17,728 nucleotides of DNA from assembly GCA_002358855.1 (NCBI GenBank), contig DEPQ01000057.1:16582-34309 (forward strand), written 5' to 3'. This DNA comes from Bacteroidales bacterium UBA3388. GTDB lineage: Bacteria; Bacteroidota; Bacteroidia; Bacteroidales; P3. This document shows positions 15,956 through 17,728 of this stretch, one piece after another (position 1 is the first letter of the stretch; the number at the start of each line of letters is the position of its first letter). The notes beneath the pieces are model-generated. The model worked only from the letters and a program-made list of their open reading frames with translations, had not been told where the DNA came from and searched no databases. The translations under genes and the position numbers were made by a program.

Positions 15956-16014
15956 CAAAGAAATAATTTACTAAAACAAAGAATTAAGAAATTATTTCTT
16001 TGTTTTATTTTTTT
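15956..16014 (+). terminator. Terminator with two alternative stems after the glycosyltransferase
   Basis: TAAAACAAAGAA (15972-15983) pairs with TTCTTTGTTTTA (15996-16007) over 12 bp and is followed by seven T residues (16008-16014), which is a standard terminator. An overlapping second stem pairs 15956-15969 perfectly with 15989-16002 (14 bp, 19-nt loop). The two cannot form together because they share the right arm. The first begins 12 nt after the stop codon. Confidence 0.8.
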
Positions 16015-16019
16015 AATTC

Positions 16020-16051
16020 TTTGAATTGTAAATTTATTATTTGTATTTTTG
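16020..16051 (+). promoter_or_regulatory. Promoter of the M3 peptidase gene
   Basis: TTTG at 16020-16023, a 20-nt spacer and TATTTTTG at 16044-16051. This is the best match in the window to the Bacteroidota -33/-7 consensus. The start codon follows 31 nt later. Confidence 0.8.
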
Positions 16052-16082
16052 CAAACTTAAACAATAAACACAAATAAATTAA

Positions 16083-17728
16083 ATGAGAAAAATTTTAATG
16101 ACATTGGCTATGGCAATGACTACAACATTGCTTGTAGGACAAGTAAGTCCACAAGAGGCTGCTAAAATCAAGGCAGAAAATCCTTTGGTAAAAGAATGGA
16201 ATACTCCTTTTCAGACTCCACCTTTTGACCAAATAAAAACAGAAGATTATAAACCTGCTATTCTTTATGCAATAGAGGAAGCAAAGAAGGAAGTAAACGC
16301 AATTATTGTTAATCGTGCGACTCCTGATTTTGCAAACACAATTGAAACATTGGAAAGAGCGGGTGGTTTGTTAAACAAAGTGCTTGGCGTTTTCTATTGC
16401 ATAGATGGTTGTATGACTTCTCCTGAAATGCAAAAGATTGCTGAGGAAATAACTCCTGCTTTAACTGCTTATAGCAGCGATATTAACATGAACCCTGTTT
16501 TATTTGACAAAGTAAAACAAGTTTACGACAAAAGAGATGACCTTGCTTTGACTTTGGAACAAAGAACATTGCTTGACAACACTTATAAAGGATTTATCCG
16601 TTCAGGTGCTTTGTTACAAGGAGAAGCAAAAGAAGAATATAGAAAGATTTCAGAAGAATTGAGTTTGCTTTCTATAAAATATCAAAAGAATACTTTGGCA
16701 GACCAAAATGCTTACACATTAAACGTTAAGAATAAAAAAGATTTGAAAGGTTTACCTGAGTTTGCTTTAACTGCTGCTAAGGAAGAAGCAAAGGCAAGAG
16801 GTCAAAAAGGTTATACTTTCACTCTTCAATATCCTTCATACGGACCTTTCTTGATGTATGCTGAAAACAGAGAATTGAGAGAACAAATTTGGAGAGCATC
16901 AAACTCTGTTGCAAATCACGGAGATGAACACGACAATAAAGAAATTGCAAGAAAAATAGCAAATCTTCGTTTGAGAGCAGCACAAATTCTTGGATACAAT
17001 TCATACGCTGAGTATGCTTTGGAAAATAGAATGGCACAAAATCCTCAAAATGTAACAACTTTCTTAAATGATTTACTTGATGCTTCTATGCCTTTTGCAA
17101 AAAAAGATCTTGAAGAAGTACAAGCATACGCTAATAAAAACGGATTTGTTGGTGATTTACAAAGATGGGATTTTTCTTATTGGAGTGAAAGACTTAAAAA
17201 CGACAAATACGCAATGGATCCTGAGTTAATGAAACCTTATTTCCAATTAGAAAATGTTAAAAAAGGAATCTTTGATTTAGCAGGAAAACTTTACAACATT
17301 GAATTTAAAGAAAACACTCAAATTGCAAAATACCACCCTGATGTAACAATATATGAAGTATATGATAAGGCTAATGGAAAATTCCTTGCTGTGCTTTATA
17401 TGGATTTCTTCCCAAGAGAAAGCAAACGTTCAGGAGCTTGGATGACATCTTTCCGCGATCAATACAAAACTGCTGATGGAACAGAAGTACGTCCTTTAAT
17501 TCAAATGGTTTGTAACTTCACAAAACCAACTAAAAAAGAACCTTCATTACTTACTTTTGATGAATTTAACACATTCTTACACGAATTTGGACACTGCTTA
17601 CACGGAATATTTGCAGAAGGAACTTATTCTTCAATCACAGGTACAGCAGTATATAGAGATTTCGTTGAATTACCTTCTCAAATAATGGAAAACTTTGCAA
17701 CAGAAAAAGAATTCCTTGATATGTTTGC
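16083..17728 (+). CDS. dcp: M3-family metallopeptidase (Dcp-like peptidyl-dipeptidase), 3' end outside window
   Basis: The frame opens at ATG 16083 and stays open to the window edge, giving 548 residues of an expected 690-710. The first ~20 residues (MRKILM, then a hydrophobic run ending LLVGQ) look like a type I signal peptide; there is no lipobox cysteine, so a soluble periplasmic enzyme is likely. The mature part starts NPLVKEWNTPFQTPPFDQI, typical of Bacteroidota Dcp. The zinc site is HEFGH at 500-504 followed by the third ligand E529, 25 residues after the second histidine, the same spacing as in thimet oligopeptidase; E501 is the catalytic base. Such enzymes release dipeptides from the C-terminus of short peptides (Dcp) or cut short oligopeptides (OpdA/PrlC); the Dcp side is favoured by overall resemblance. 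It is transcribed alone from its own strong promoter. The missing part is the C-terminal ~150 residues. Confidence 0.92.
   Translation, partial: MRKILMTLAMAMTTTLLVGQVSPQEAAKIKAENPLVKEWNTPFQTPPFDQIKTEDYKPAILYAIEEAKKEVNAIIVNRATPDFANTIETLERAGGLLNKVLGVFYCIDGCMTSPEMQKIAEEITPALTAYSSDINMNPVLFDKVKQVYDKRDDLALTLEQRTLLDNTYKGFIRSGALLQGEAKEEYRKISEELSLLSIKYQKNTLADQNAYTLNVKNKKDLKGLPEFALTAAKEEAKARGQKGYTFTLQYPSYGPFLMYAENRELREQIWRASNSVANHGDEHDNKEIARKIANLRLRAAQILGYNSYAEYALENRMAQNPQNVTTFLNDLLDASMPFAKKDLEEVQAYANKNGFVGDLQRWDFSYWSERLKNDKYAMDPELMKPYFQLENVKKGIFDLAGKLYNIEFKENTQIAKYHPDVTIYEVYDKANGKFLAVLYMDFFPRESKRSGAWMTSFRDQYKTADGTEVRPLIQMVCNFTKPTKKEPSLLTFDEFNTFLHEFGHCLHGIFAEGTYSSITGTAVYRDFVELPSQIMENFATEKEFLDMF

Noticed and set aside
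9652..16014. Reading the Na/Pi-to-glycosyltransferase run as a new defence or mobile island
   Set aside because: Each gene belongs to a well-known housekeeping family with intact motifs; there is no integrase, toxin, nuclease, flanking repeat or clear compositional break.
1..17728. Change of GC skew along the window as a sign of a replication origin
   Set aside because: Hand counts of 60-base samples gave G:C of 18:5 at 2761, 13:7 at 4321, 10:13 at 8401, 7:12 at 15601 and 6:13 at 17281, but also 14:5 at 10921, 15:8 at 12121 and 12:4 at 16621. The swings follow individual genes and show no single switch.

Overview
The window is a gene-dense, AT-rich piece of chromosome from a member of the Bacteroidota, most likely a low-GC Bacteroidales. 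The main evidence is the promoters: five intergenic regions carry the Bacteroidota -7 box TAnnTTTG. Start codons are mostly preceded by A-rich sequence rather than Shine-Dalgarno sites. Several genes are also typical of the phylum: a multi-repeat DUF349 protein, a GlmU-like protein fused to nothing but a degenerate nucleotidyltransferase half and a hexapeptide domain, type B L31, a PhoU-tailed Na/Pi transporter, and a RecQ with its zinc cluster near the C-terminus. All twelve genes lie on the + strand. I see no rRNA, tRNA, CRISPR array, insertion sequence or phage gene.

Promoters and hairpins divide the window into transcription units. (1) Positions 1-1809: a DUF349 repeat protein. (2) About 1850-2253: rpmE (type B L31), with its own promoter, a leader hairpin and a strong terminator. 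(3) About 2256-7880: the GlmU-like protein, Lon protease, SufS-type cysteine desulfurase and a YigZ/IMPACT protein, packed with -1, 3 and 17 nt between genes. (4) About 8023-9567: dnaA alone, preceded by a roughly 310-nt AT-rich gap and followed by a clear terminator. (5) About 9602-16014: Na/Pi cotransporter, dihydrolipoyl dehydrogenase, RmlC epimerase, RecQ-family helicase and a family 2 glycosyltransferase, separated by only 4-6 nt, with a hairpin terminator at the end. (6) From 16044: an exported M3 metallopeptidase that runs off the right edge of the window.

Most of the content is housekeeping: translation, protein quality control, sulfur/Fe-S supply, replication initiation, phosphate uptake, 2-oxoacid dehydrogenase E3, surface-sugar synthesis, recombination and peptide breakdown. 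I found no convincing new defence or mobile system. The points worth a second look are smaller: a GC-rich hairpin in the L31 leader, a 7-residue tandem expansion inside SufS, a large insertion in RecQ before its zinc cluster, an exact 13-bp repeat flanking the dnaA promoter, two mutually exclusive hairpins at the end of unit 5, and an abandoned pyrophosphorylase signature in the GlmU-like protein.
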